Shown here in pieces: positions 6,973 to 14,768 of a stretch of DNA of 37,969 nucleotides. The position numbers and the translations under genes are program-made. The DNA comes from Frankia tisae. GTDB taxonomy: Bacteria; Actinomycetota; Actinomycetes; Frankiales; Frankiaceae. The notes beneath the pieces were generated by a model that worked only from the letters and a program-made list of their open reading frames with translations, ran no database searches and had not been told where the DNA came from. Within the stretch, counting starts at the first letter, position 1; each line of letters begins with the position of its first letter. The stretch spans positions 1 to 37,969 of the forward strand of contig NZ_JANEZT010000013.1 of NCBI RefSeq assembly GCF_025403405.1, in the 5' to 3' direction.

Positions 6973-8170
6973 GTTCGGCGATGACCTTGTCGTCGAGCAG
7001 GCGGAGGATCTCCGCCTCGCCATAGCCGAGCTCGGTGAGGACCTCGCGGGAGTGCTGGCCCAGGGCCGGTCCCGCACGGCGGGCCGACGGCAGCTCGTCG
7101 TCGAACTGCACCGGAGCGGCCGCGAGGCGGACGTCGGGATGCTCGGGATGCGCCATGAGATAGCCGTTCTCGACGACCGCAGGGTCGGCGACGACCTCCG
7201 TCGGGGTCGCGAAGAACGAGAAGATGCAGCCCTGGGCGCGCAGCTTCGCGTCCACCTCGGCGTGGTCGAGGGTGGTGATGACCGCGTTGATCCGCTCGTA
7301 GATCACCGGCCAGCCGGCCTTGCGCGAGGCCGGGTCGGGGAAACGGGCGATGAGATCGTCCAGGCCGAGGGCCCGGCAGGCCTGCTCCCAGTAGCGAGCC
7401 TCATCGATCATCATCAGGGACACCCACCGGCCGTCGACCGTCCGGTACTGGCGGATGAGCGGCGACAGCCGCTCCTCGGCCGCCATCGGCATCTGCTCGC
7501 CGGCCAGGGTGGTGTACGCCAGATCGGGTCCGAGCGTCCACGCCGCCGAGCCCAGCAGCGAGGTGTCGACCACGATGCCCTTGCCGGTCCGCCCCACGTG
7601 CACGAGCCCGGCGCAGATTCCACCGGCCAGGAACATCCCGCTGGGACCGTCGCCGAGTGCAGGACGCTGCTGGGTCAGGCGCGGCGCGTCCGCGGCGGTC
7701 AGGACGTGGGCCACGCCGCCGCGCGCCCAGTACGAGACACCGTCGAAACCGCCGGCCTCCGCGTCGGGCCCGCGCTGCCCCTGGCCGTGGCCGCGGGCGT
7801 ACACGATGCTCGGGTTGAGGGCGAAGATGTCGGACGGTTCCGTGCGCAGCTTTCGGCGGACGCGGGGAAGCTGGTTGGTGATGTACACCTCGGCCCAGCG
7901 CACGAGCTTCTCGAAGATCTCGCGGCCCGCGGGCTGCTCGACGTCTAAGGCGATGCCGCGCTTGTTGCGGTTGAACAGCTCGAACTGGAAGTCGTAGCCG
8001 TCCTTCGTGGCCACCAGGCCACCGGCGATGATCCTGCGCATGGCGTCGCCGGCCAGCCGCTCGATCTTGACCACGTCGGCGCCGAAGTCGCCCAGCGCCG
8101 CGGCGGCCGACGGCACGAAGCCGTGCTCGGAGAAGTCGAGGACTCTGACGCCCTCCAACGGTCTGGTCAT
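6968..8170 (-). CDS. CaiB/BaiF (family III) CoA-transferase
   Basis: Family III CoA-transferases move CoA between carboxylic acids through mixed-anhydride and thioester intermediates. The 400-residue protein has the N-terminal RPLEGVRVLDFSEHGFVPSA, DFGADVVKIERLAGD (28-42), FELFNRNKRGIALDV (63-77), and the catalytic Asp expected at Asp174 in ALGDGPSGMF, followed by GRTGKGIVVDTSLLGSAAW. The ATG at 8170 is used; longer frames would extend into the divergent promoter. It is divergent from the PrpE-like acyl-CoA synthetase across 179 bases, which suggests joint use in acyl-CoA metabolism. The acid substrate is unknown. Confidence 0.9.
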   Translation of the reverse strand: MTRPLEGVRVLDFSEHGFVPSAAAALGDFGADVVKIERLAGDAMRRIIAGGLVATKDGYDFQFELFNRNKRGIALDVEQPAGREIFEKLVRWAEVYITNQLPRVRRKLRTEPSDIFALNPSIVYARGHGQGQRGPDAEAGGFDGVSYWARGGVAHVLTAADAPRLTQQRPALGDGPSGMFLAGGICAGLVHVGRTGKGIVVDTSLLGSAAWTLGPDLAYTTLAGEQMPMAAEERLSPLIRQYRTVDGRWVSLMMIDEARYWEQACRALGLDDLIARFPDPASRKAGWPVIYERINAVITTLDHAEVDAKLRAQGCIFSFFATPTEVVADPAVVENGYLMAHPEHPDVRLAAAPVQFDDELPSARRAGPALGQHSREVLTELGYGEAEILRLLDDKVIAEP

Positions 8171-8349
8171 GACTGCTCTCCCCACGTCGATTCGCTTTGG
8201 CGCGAAAACGTAACACCACGAGCCGGGCCGAAGTCGTGGTCGACGGCGGAAGGCCAGGCCACGCCGACACGCCCGGTGGTGCCGCGCGACGGCGATCAGG
8301 AGTGCCGGAATTCGCTCCGGTGGTCGCCGGGGGCGGGAGGATGACGGCC

Positions 8350-10236
8350 ATGGGCGCATACCAGCGGGAGTACGAACGGGCGGCGAACGATCCCGAGAAG
8401 TTCTGGGCGGCCGCCGCGCAGACGCTCGACTGGACTCGGCCGCCGAGGCGGATACTCGACGTGAGCGCCGAGCCGACGGTCACCCACTGGTTCCCCGACG
8501 CCGAGCTCAACACCTGCGCCAACGCCCTCGACCGGCACGTCGCCGCGGGCCGGGGCGGCGAGCTCGCGCTGATCTACGACTCGCCGGTCACCGGGACCGT
8601 CCGCCGCTTCACCTTCGCCGAGCTGACCGACGAGGTGGCTCGGGCCGCCGGGGCGCTGGCCGCCCTCGGGGTGGGCCGCGGCGACCGGGTCATCATCTAC
8701 CTGCCGATGATCCCCGCGGCGGTGGTGAGCATGCTCGCCTGCGCCCGTCTCGGCGCGGTGCACTCCGTGGTGTTCGGTGGGTTCGCCGCCGCCGAGCTCG
8801 CCGCCCGGATGGACGACGCCCAGGCGTTGGTCGTCGTCAGCGCGTCCTGCGGGATCGAGCCGGCGCGGCTGGTGCCGTACAAGCCGATCCTCGACGAGGC
8901 GATCACGCTGGCCGCCCATGCTCCCACCGCAACCCTCATCGTCCAGCGCGACCAGCAGCGCTGCTCGATGATCACCGGCCGCGACCACGACTGGGACGCG
9001 GCGCTGGCTGCGGCCGCCCCGCTGCCGCCGGTGCCGGTCGCCGCCACCGACCCGCTCTACATCCTCTACACGTCCGGCACCACCGGCCGGCCGAAGGGGA
9101 TCGTGCGCGACAACGGCGGGCACGCCGTCGCCCTGGCCTGGTCGATGGGCAACGTCTTCGGGATCCGGGCGGGGGACGTCATGTGGGCGGCCTCCGACGT
9201 GGGCTGGGCGGTCGGGCACTCGTACGCGGTCTACGCCCTGCTGCTCGCCGGCGCGGCGACCGTGCTCTACGAGGGCAAACCGGTGGGCACGCCGGACGCC
9301 GGCGCCTTCTGGCGGGTGGTCGCCGAGCATGGGGTGAACGTGCTGTTCACCGCGCCGACCGCGATCCGGGCGATCAAGAAGGAAGACCCGGCGGGCGCCC
9401 TGCTGCGCGGGCATGACCGCTCGTCGCTGCGGGCGCTGTTCCTGGCCGGCGAACGGCTCGATCCGGCCACCTACGACTGGGCCGTCGCCACCCTGGGCAT
9501 CCCGGTGATCGACAACTACTGGCAGACGGAGACGGGCTGGCCCATCTGTGCAAATCCGATCGGCCTGGAACCGCTCCCCACCCGCGCGGGCTCCCCCACC
9601 GTGCCGATGCCGGGCTACCACGTGCGGGTGCTGGACCCGGCGGGCCAGCCCGTCCCCGCCGGCACGGAGGGTGCGATCTGCCTGCGCCTGCCGCTGCCGC
9701 CGGGCACCCTGCCGACCCTGTGGGAGGACGACGACCGGTTCGTCGCGTCCTACCTGTCCGCCTTCGACGGGTACTACCTGACCGGCGACGGCGGCTACCT
9801 CGACGATGACGGGTACCTGTTCGTGCTGGGCCGCACCGACGACGTGATCAACGTGGCCGGGCACCGGCTGTCCACCGGGTCGATGGAGGCCGTTCTCGCC
9901 GCGCACCCGGCCGTGGCCGAGTGCGCCGTCGTCGGCGTCGCGGACGCGTTGAAGGGCCAGGTGCCGCGCGGGCTGGTGGTGGTGAAGACCGGAGTCGAGA
10001 TCGGGCCGGACACGCTCGCCGCGGAGCTGGTCGCCCGGGTCCGCGCGGAGATCGGGCCGGTGGCGGCGTTCCAGCGGGTCGACGTGGTGGCGGCCCTGCC
10101 CAAGACCCGCTCCGGCAAGATCCTGCGCCGGACGATGCGCGAGATCGCCGACGGCCGCTCCCCCGCCGTTCCCCCGACCATCGAGGACGCCACCGTCCTC
10201 GACGCCCTGCGCCCCGTCCTCACCGCCACCCCCTGA
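8350..10236 (+). CDS. prpE: PrpE-type propionyl-CoA (acyl-CoA) synthetase
   Basis: This AMP-forming ligase activates a short acid, probably propionate, to its CoA ester. The N-terminal region YQREYERAANDPEKFW matches the acetyl/propionyl-CoA synthetase N-domain. The core shows YILYTSGTTGRPKGIVRDNG (P-loop), DVGWAVGHSYAVYALLLAGA, and IDNYWQTETGWPI, which is characteristic of PrpE. The C-domain has YYLTGDGGY, GRTDDVINVAGHRLSTG and the acetylatable Lys in PKTRSGKILRR. GGGAGG at 8335-8340 abuts an ATG at 8341 but is ideally spaced (9 bases) from the ATG at 8350, which is therefore chosen. The length, 628 residues, is normal. The second-choice function is another short-chain acyl-CoA synthetase. 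Confidence 0.92.
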   Translation: MGAYQREYERAANDPEKFWAAAAQTLDWTRPPRRILDVSAEPTVTHWFPDAELNTCANALDRHVAAGRGGELALIYDSPVTGTVRRFTFAELTDEVARAAGALAALGVGRGDRVIIYLPMIPAAVVSMLACARLGAVHSVVFGGFAAAELAARMDDAQALVVVSASCGIEPARLVPYKPILDEAITLAAHAPTATLIVQRDQQRCSMITGRDHDWDAALAAAAPLPPVPVAATDPLYILYTSGTTGRPKGIVRDNGGHAVALAWSMGNVFGIRAGDVMWAASDVGWAVGHSYAVYALLLAGAATVLYEGKPVGTPDAGAFWRVVAEHGVNVLFTAPTAIRAIKKEDPAGALLRGHDRSSLRALFLAGERLDPATYDWAVATLGIPVIDNYWQTETGWPICANPIGLEPLPTRAGSPTVPMPGYHVRVLDPAGQPVPAGTEGAICLRLPLPPGTLPTLWEDDDRFVASYLSAFDGYYLTGDGGYLDDDGYLFVLGRTDDVINVAGHRLSTGSMEAVLAAHPAVAECAVVGVADALKGQVPRGLVVVKTGVEIGPDTLAAELVARVRAEIGPVAAFQRVDVVAALPKTRSGKILRRTMREIADGRSPAVPPTIEDATVLDALRPVLTATP

Positions 10237-10269
10237 CCACCCACCAGCGGCGACTCCCGCTTGTCAGTA

Positions 10270-10282
10270 GCGCGAGCCGCGC
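10270..10282. terminator. Small GC hairpin between convergent prpE and gad genes
   Basis: GCGCG AGC CGCGC gives a 5-bp all-GC stem with a three-base loop in the 48-base gap between two convergent stops. It is flanked by CTGACC and GGTCAG, which could lengthen the structure. There is no T-tract; the assignment rests on position. Confidence 0.3.
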
Positions 10283-10284
10283 GG

Positions 10285-11688
10285 TCAGTGATGGAAGGAC
10301 GCCTCGCCGTCCGGTGAGGGCGGCGGGAAGGGCCGTCCGGCGCCGGTCAACCTGTCCACGGCTCGGCGCAGATCGACGATGAGCATCCCGGCGAGATCGC
10401 GGCTGAACTCATGCCGCACGACGACCCGCAGCACGGCGAGCTCCGTCAGATCCGCCGGGAACCGGTAGGCGGGCACCAGCCAGCCGCGGGTGCGCAGCAG
10501 CTCGGAGACGTCGAAGACGGTGTAGTCGGTGATCTCGTCGCGCAGCCGGAACGCGAAGGCGGGGATACCGCTGCCGTCCGACACCAGCTCGAACGGACCG
10601 ATCCGGGCCACCTCGTCGGCGAGCCACCGGGCGTTGTCCCGGCACGCCTGGGCCACTCGCCGGTAGCCGGAGAAGCCCAGCTGAAGCAGCGTGTAGTACT
10701 GCGCGACGACCTGCGCCCCGGGGCGGGAGAAGTTCAGTGCGAACGTCGGCATCTTCCCGCCGAGGTAGTCCACCTCGAACACCAGTTCCGCCGGCAGGTG
10801 CTCGCGGTTGCGCCACAGCACCCAGCCGACCCCCGGATAGACCAGCCCGTACTTGTGCCCGGAGGTGTTGATCGACACCACCCGGTCGAGCTGGAAGTCC
10901 CAGACCAGCTCGGGGTCGCAGAACGGGGCGATGAACCCGCCCGACGCGGCGTCGACGTGCACCGCCACGTCCGGCCCACCCATCGCGGCCAGCCGGTCGA
11001 GCGCGCCGGCGATCTCGGCGACCGGCTCGTAGCTGCCGTCGAACGTCGAGCCGAGGATCGCCACGACGCCGATCGTGTTCTCGTCGCAGCGGGCGACGGC
11101 CTCCTCGGCGGTCAGGTGGGTGCGGCCCGGCGCCATCGGCACGAGCCGGGGCTCGACATCCCAGTAACGGGCGAACTTGTCCCAGCAGACCTGCACGTTG
11201 ATGCCCATGACAATGTTGGGCTGGTCGGCTGGCGCGCCCGCCGCGCGCCGGCGGGCCCGCCAGCGGCGCAGCAGCGCCAGCCCGGCGAGCATGCACGCCT
11301 CGGACGAGCCGGTGGTCGAGCAGCCGACGGCATGCTCGGCGTCCGGGGCGTGCCACAGGTCGGCGAGCATGTTGACGCAGCGTTCCTCCAGCGCGGCCGT
11401 CTGCGGGTACTCATCCTTATCGATCATGTTTTTGGGGGTGCACTCGGCCATCAGCCGGTCGGCCTGCGGATCCATCCAGGTCGTGACGAAGGTGGCCAGA
11501 TTCAGCCGGGCGTTGCCGTCGAGCATCAGCTCGTCGTGCACGATCTGGTATGCGGTCTCCGGCGAGATCGACTCCCGCGGGAGCCGGTACCTCGGCACGG
11601 TCGTGTCCTCCCCCGGTCGAACCAGCTGCGGCCGCACCTCGACCGTCTGCTCCGCCCGCTGCCCCTTCGCCTGCCCATGCAGCGCCAT
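10285..11688 (-). CDS. gadB: Glutamate decarboxylase (PLP, GadB-like)
   Basis: This enzyme decarboxylates L-glutamate to GABA, consuming a proton. At 467 residues it matches Escherichia coli GadA/GadB in length. Motifs include NLATFVTTWMDPQADRLM (63-80), IDKDEYPQTAALEERCVNML, CSTTGSSEACMLAGLALLRR, Asp246 in VHVDAASGGFIAPF, and the PLP Lys279 in INTSGHKYGLVYPGVGW. The C-terminus ends ASFHH, which resembles the E. coli tail whose penultimate His blocks the active site at neutral pH, so pH-gated activity is possible. GGAGG nine bases upstream supports the ATG at 11688. No glutamate/GABA antiporter gene is adjacent, so whether it serves acid resistance or GABA metabolism is open. Confidence 0.94.
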   Translation of the reverse strand: MALHGQAKGQRAEQTVEVRPQLVRPGEDTTVPRYRLPRESISPETAYQIVHDELMLDGNARLNLATFVTTWMDPQADRLMAECTPKNMIDKDEYPQTAALEERCVNMLADLWHAPDAEHAVGCSTTGSSEACMLAGLALLRRWRARRRAAGAPADQPNIVMGINVQVCWDKFARYWDVEPRLVPMAPGRTHLTAEEAVARCDENTIGVVAILGSTFDGSYEPVAEIAGALDRLAAMGGPDVAVHVDAASGGFIAPFCDPELVWDFQLDRVVSINTSGHKYGLVYPGVGWVLWRNREHLPAELVFEVDYLGGKMPTFALNFSRPGAQVVAQYYTLLQLGFSGYRRVAQACRDNARWLADEVARIGPFELVSDGSGIPAFAFRLRDEITDYTVFDVSELLRTRGWLVPAYRFPADLTELAVLRVVVRHEFSRDLAGMLIVDLRRAVDRLTGAGRPFPPPSPDGEASFHH

Positions 11689-11760
11689 TCGGTGCCACCT
11701 CCCGTCCCAGTCACCGTCGACGTCGCCCGCCGACGCCGGGCCGCTGCGCGACCCGCCCGA

Positions 11761-13899
11761 TCAGGCCATGGCCCCCGGGCCGCGCAGCATCCGCCGGACC
11801 TGTTCCCGCTGATGAGGCAGCAGCGCGGGCCCGTGTGCCTGCAACGCCCGCCGGAGCAGGTCGTCGGCGCGGGAGTCGTCGCCAATCGCGCGCAGCACGC
11901 CGCCTGCGCACCACAGGACCGGGCCGCTGTCCGGGGCGTCGTCGAGGACGGCTGTCGCCTCGGCGGATGCGGCAGCCGAACGTCCCAGCCGCGCCAGCGC
12001 GAGCGCCCGGGCGGCGCGGGTCTCGGTGGCCCGGTCGGTATCCGGAGCGCTGCGGCGGATCGCCTGCTCGAGGTCGTCGAGGGCGGCGACGTCGTCGCCC
12101 AGTTCGAGCATCAGCCGGCCGCGTTCGATCCGGGCCGTCATCGACTCCGGCGCGATGGTCAGCACCGTCGAGAAGATTGCGGCGGCCGCCCAGCGCTGGC
12201 CCGAGTACCACAGCGCGCGGGCAAGGTCGATCTGCACGCCGAGGTCAGCGGGCAGGCGCACCGTGGCGGCCTGTAGGTCCTCGACCGCGCCGCCGAGCCG
12301 ACCGAGCCGCAGCAGCAGCCGTCCCGTCGCGGCCAGCGCCCGGCCGGACGCCTCGGTGTCCGGCAGTGACTCGCCGAGTTGCGCGGCCTCGCGGTAGCGC
12401 CGTTCCGCCTGTTCGACCCGCCCCTGCGCTTGGTCGAGCTCGGCCCGCAGCATCAGCGCCTGCACCATGGTGCGCGGCTCGTCGGCGCTGCGCCGCAGGG
12501 CCTCGTCGACCTGGTCGCATGCGGCCGCGAGGTCCCCATCCCCCTGGCTGATCAGGGCCGCCTGCAGGTAATCCGCCGCCGCGATGTCCGCGGCGGACGC
12601 CCCGGCCAGCGCCCAGTCCGGCACCGCCGCCTGCAGCGGTGGGATGAGCCGGTCATCGAAGAGCTCGAACCGCCGCGCGCCCGAACGCCACTCGCCGGCA
12701 AGGACGTACCGCTCGGCCAGCGCGGCCAGCAACCGGTTGGGCATCCCGGCGGTCGTCGCGATGCCCTCGTCGACTGTCGCCCGCCGCCCGCGCTCGGTGA
12801 TGAACGTCCGGGTCAGCCAGCGGCGCACGACCGCGTCGTCGAGGCCGTGCCGCCGAGACTCGGCCACGATGACCCGGGTCAGGTACGCCCCCAAAACGGC
12901 GTCCGACACTCCTCCCCGGGCCAGCGAGGCAGGGACGACGGACGCGGCGGATCCGGTCTCGTCCCGCCAGAGCGCCGCGGCCACGAGCTGCAGGTAGGCC
13001 GGCTGAACCCGGTCGGCCACCAGGACTGCCGGCGTCCCTGCGGCGTCGACGACCCGACTGGTCCGCAGATCGTCCACGCAGGCCGCTGCGGCATCCGGCG
13101 GCAACACGCGGCCCGCGCGCCGCATCGGCTCGGCCATGGCCGCGATCGCCGCGCGCCGCTCCAGCGGCTCGACGGCGACCCAGGTGATGCCGCCGTCGCT
13201 GGCCAGGGTGTTCTCGTACCGGGCGAGCGCCGCCCGGAAACTCTGCCGGATCACCAGGAGCAGCCGCAGGTTGGGCAGCGCCGCGGCCGCCTCCGCCAGC
13301 ATCGTCACGAACTGCTCGCGGAACACCTCGAGATGCGGCGTGCGCGGGGCGAAGAACTCCTCGAACTGATCAACCGCGGCCAGGATCGGCCGATTCGGGT
13401 CGAAGGACTCCCCTGGTCTCCCGGTGTCGGCGCCGCTCAGGCCGCCGCTGTCCCGCCCGCTGCTACCTCGGCCGGCCTCGCCGTCCAGAGCTGGGCCCCG
13501 GACCGGGCTCGGTGACCAGTCGCCGAGATGGTGCCGGAGTTCGACGGGCAGCGTTCCCGTGCCCCCCGGACCAGACCAGGTCCGCAGCACCGCCTCGGCA
13601 TAGGGGTTGCCACCTTGACCGGCCGAAGCGGGACCTCTGCCGGTTCCCCCCGGTGCCGACGAGATCCGCCCCACCGGCAGCACGTCGGCGACTTCCGGAG
13701 AAAGATGTGGAAGCACTCCTGCCCGAAGCAGCGAACTCTTTCCTGCTCCGATTGGTCCGTACACGACAACAAGGCGGTTCTCAAGCCATTGGGCCAGGAG
13801 GGTGTGGGCAACGGCCACCCGCCCGAAGAACTGCGCCGAGTCAACCTCCACAAAAGACCGAAGGCCGGGAAACGGCGGGTCGCCTGGAACGACCGCCAT
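11761..13899 (-). CDS. nSTAND1-type STAND NTPase with C-terminal TPR-like repeats
   Basis: STAND NTPases are signalling switches that oligomerise on ligand binding. The N-terminus PFPGLRSFVEVDSAQFFGR (10-28) is the typical entry of the nSTAND1 family. Walker A is GPIGAGKSS (about 49-57) and Walker B is ILAAVDQFEEFF. A winged-helix-like region with DAVVRRWLTRTFI follows. From about residue 440 the chain is a TPR-like helical solenoid (ALMLRAELDQAQGRVEQAER, ERGRLMLELGDDVAALDDLE). No effector domain such as protease, TIR or nuclease is visible at either end, and no membrane segment. A Gly/Pro-rich insert lies between Walker A and Walker B. The ATG at 13899 follows a possible GAGG site; a GTG lies one codon earlier. 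It is transcribed away from the NB-ARC gene across an 869-base gap, and may belong to the same response system; that is inference. Confidence 0.85.
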   Translation of the reverse strand: MAVVPGDPPFPGLRSFVEVDSAQFFGRVAVAHTLLAQWLENRLVVVYGPIGAGKSSLLRAGVLPHLSPEVADVLPVGRISSAPGGTGRGPASAGQGGNPYAEAVLRTWSGPGGTGTLPVELRHHLGDWSPSPVRGPALDGEAGRGSSGRDSGGLSGADTGRPGESFDPNRPILAAVDQFEEFFAPRTPHLEVFREQFVTMLAEAAAALPNLRLLLVIRQSFRAALARYENTLASDGGITWVAVEPLERRAAIAAMAEPMRRAGRVLPPDAAAACVDDLRTSRVVDAAGTPAVLVADRVQPAYLQLVAAALWRDETGSAASVVPASLARGGVSDAVLGAYLTRVIVAESRRHGLDDAVVRRWLTRTFITERGRRATVDEGIATTAGMPNRLLAALAERYVLAGEWRSGARRFELFDDRLIPPLQAAVPDWALAGASAADIAAADYLQAALISQGDGDLAAACDQVDEALRRSADEPRTMVQALMLRAELDQAQGRVEQAERRYREAAQLGESLPDTEASGRALAATGRLLLRLGRLGGAVEDLQAATVRLPADLGVQIDLARALWYSGQRWAAAAIFSTVLTIAPESMTARIERGRLMLELGDDVAALDDLEQAIRRSAPDTDRATETRAARALALARLGRSAAASAEATAVLDDAPDSGPVLWCAGGVLRAIGDDSRADDLLRRALQAHGPALLPHQREQVRRMLRGPGAMA

Positions 13900-14130
13900 C
13901 ACACGCCTCGTATGCTACAGCGCCGGGACGGCGGAACCTCGTGCACCTGGGTGGATGGATCAGGCCCCGAGGATTCGGCCGACACCACGGAACGCCACCC
14001 CTCGTGGCCGGTACCGCCCGACAGCGGGCGAACGGGCCGCACGACGACCGCGCGCCGGAAAACCGCATTTACGCTGACAGCTGCGACCGTTTCAGTAGCC
14101 AATGTAGTAGAGCCCCTCGTTGCCAACCTC

Positions 14131-14140
14131 GTGACGTCAC
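14131..14140. promoter_or_regulatory. Palindrome GTGACGTCAC
   Basis: A perfect 10-bp palindrome lies in the divergent spacer about 230 bases upstream of the nSTAND1 gene, in a locally AT-richer stretch. It could bind a dimeric regulator. Chance occurrence of a single 10-bp palindrome is not negligible. Confidence 0.25.
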
Positions 14141-14638
14141 TAAATTCTATCGGACGCCGGATCGGCGGTGGTGGACAGTCGCCCGGCGGACCACCTGGAC
14201 CATATTGTCGGCGGCCAGGAATGGGCTCCCCTGCCGACCCTGGCTACTCGGAGTCCGGTGCCGGCGGCCCGAGGGGCGTCGAGCCCAGCTCCTGTGGGCG
14301 TGTCGGGTGGCAGCGCGATTCGAGGCAGTGCACCCTGTGCGGCGAAGCCGGGCTGGCCTCGATCCCGCCACCCTGAGTCCACTCTCGCGCCGAGAGGGGG
14401 CCGAGGGGGGCCGGCCGACGCGCTCCCGGCATCGGGCGGCGCACCACAATCCCACCCGGCGATCCGTGCCCGCCCACCCGAGGCCGCCATCTACACATCG
14501 TTCGAACTTCGCTGGCTGGATCATCCGGCTCGCAAGCCCTCGTTCCGGCACGTTCACCCCCTTCGGGCCGTTCCGACCTGGGCGTTCTTGCACCGCTTCG
14601 CCGCGCATAGCCCGGCATCATGGCTAACATCCGTTAAA

Positions 14639-14659
14639 CCCCATATGATACGTATGGGG
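14639..14659. promoter_or_regulatory. 21-bp inverted repeat upstream of the NB-ARC-TPR gene
   Basis: CCCCATA and TATGGGG form perfect 7-bp arms around TGATACG. The site is AT-rich against its surroundings and ends 110 bases before the NB-ARC-TPR start. Its shape fits a dimeric repressor operator. A TAGTAT at 14742-14747 could be a -10 element, but no matching -35 was seen. Confidence 0.4.
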
Positions 14660-14768
14660 GGTCGTCGCAGAGCGACACGCGACGCGACTGCCGGAGGGGA
14701 TGGCAACCGCCCCCACGCGAAGAGTAAGATCCAGCCGTTGGTAGTATGGAGCATTTTTCATCGGCGAG

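Larger units (their letters stand above)
13900..14768. other. 869-base spacer between two divergent STAND genes
   Basis: Several long open frames cross this stretch on both strands but none looks like a protein family or has a sensible start. It contains two perfect inverted repeats (14131-14140 and 14639-14659). It is large enough for two promoters plus a small RNA or peptide gene, but none could be identified. I also looked for a further FxSxx peptide frame here and found none. Confidence 0.4.

Noticed and set aside
6056-7948. 630-residue open frame on the plus strand
   Set aside because: It is antisense to the VOC and CoA-transferase genes, has biased Gly/Arg/Asp content and matches no family. 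Long antisense frames are normal at this GC content.
8296-9906. 536-residue open frame on the minus strand
   Set aside because: Antisense shadow of prpE, with no motifs.
10411-12276. 621-residue open frame on the plus strand
   Set aside because: It runs opposite glutamate decarboxylase and the nSTAND1 gene, both of which have clear motifs.
13528-14376. 282-residue frame crossing the STAND spacer
   Set aside because: Its first part is antisense to the nSTAND1 gene and the rest shows no domain. A CxxC in it was judged accidental.
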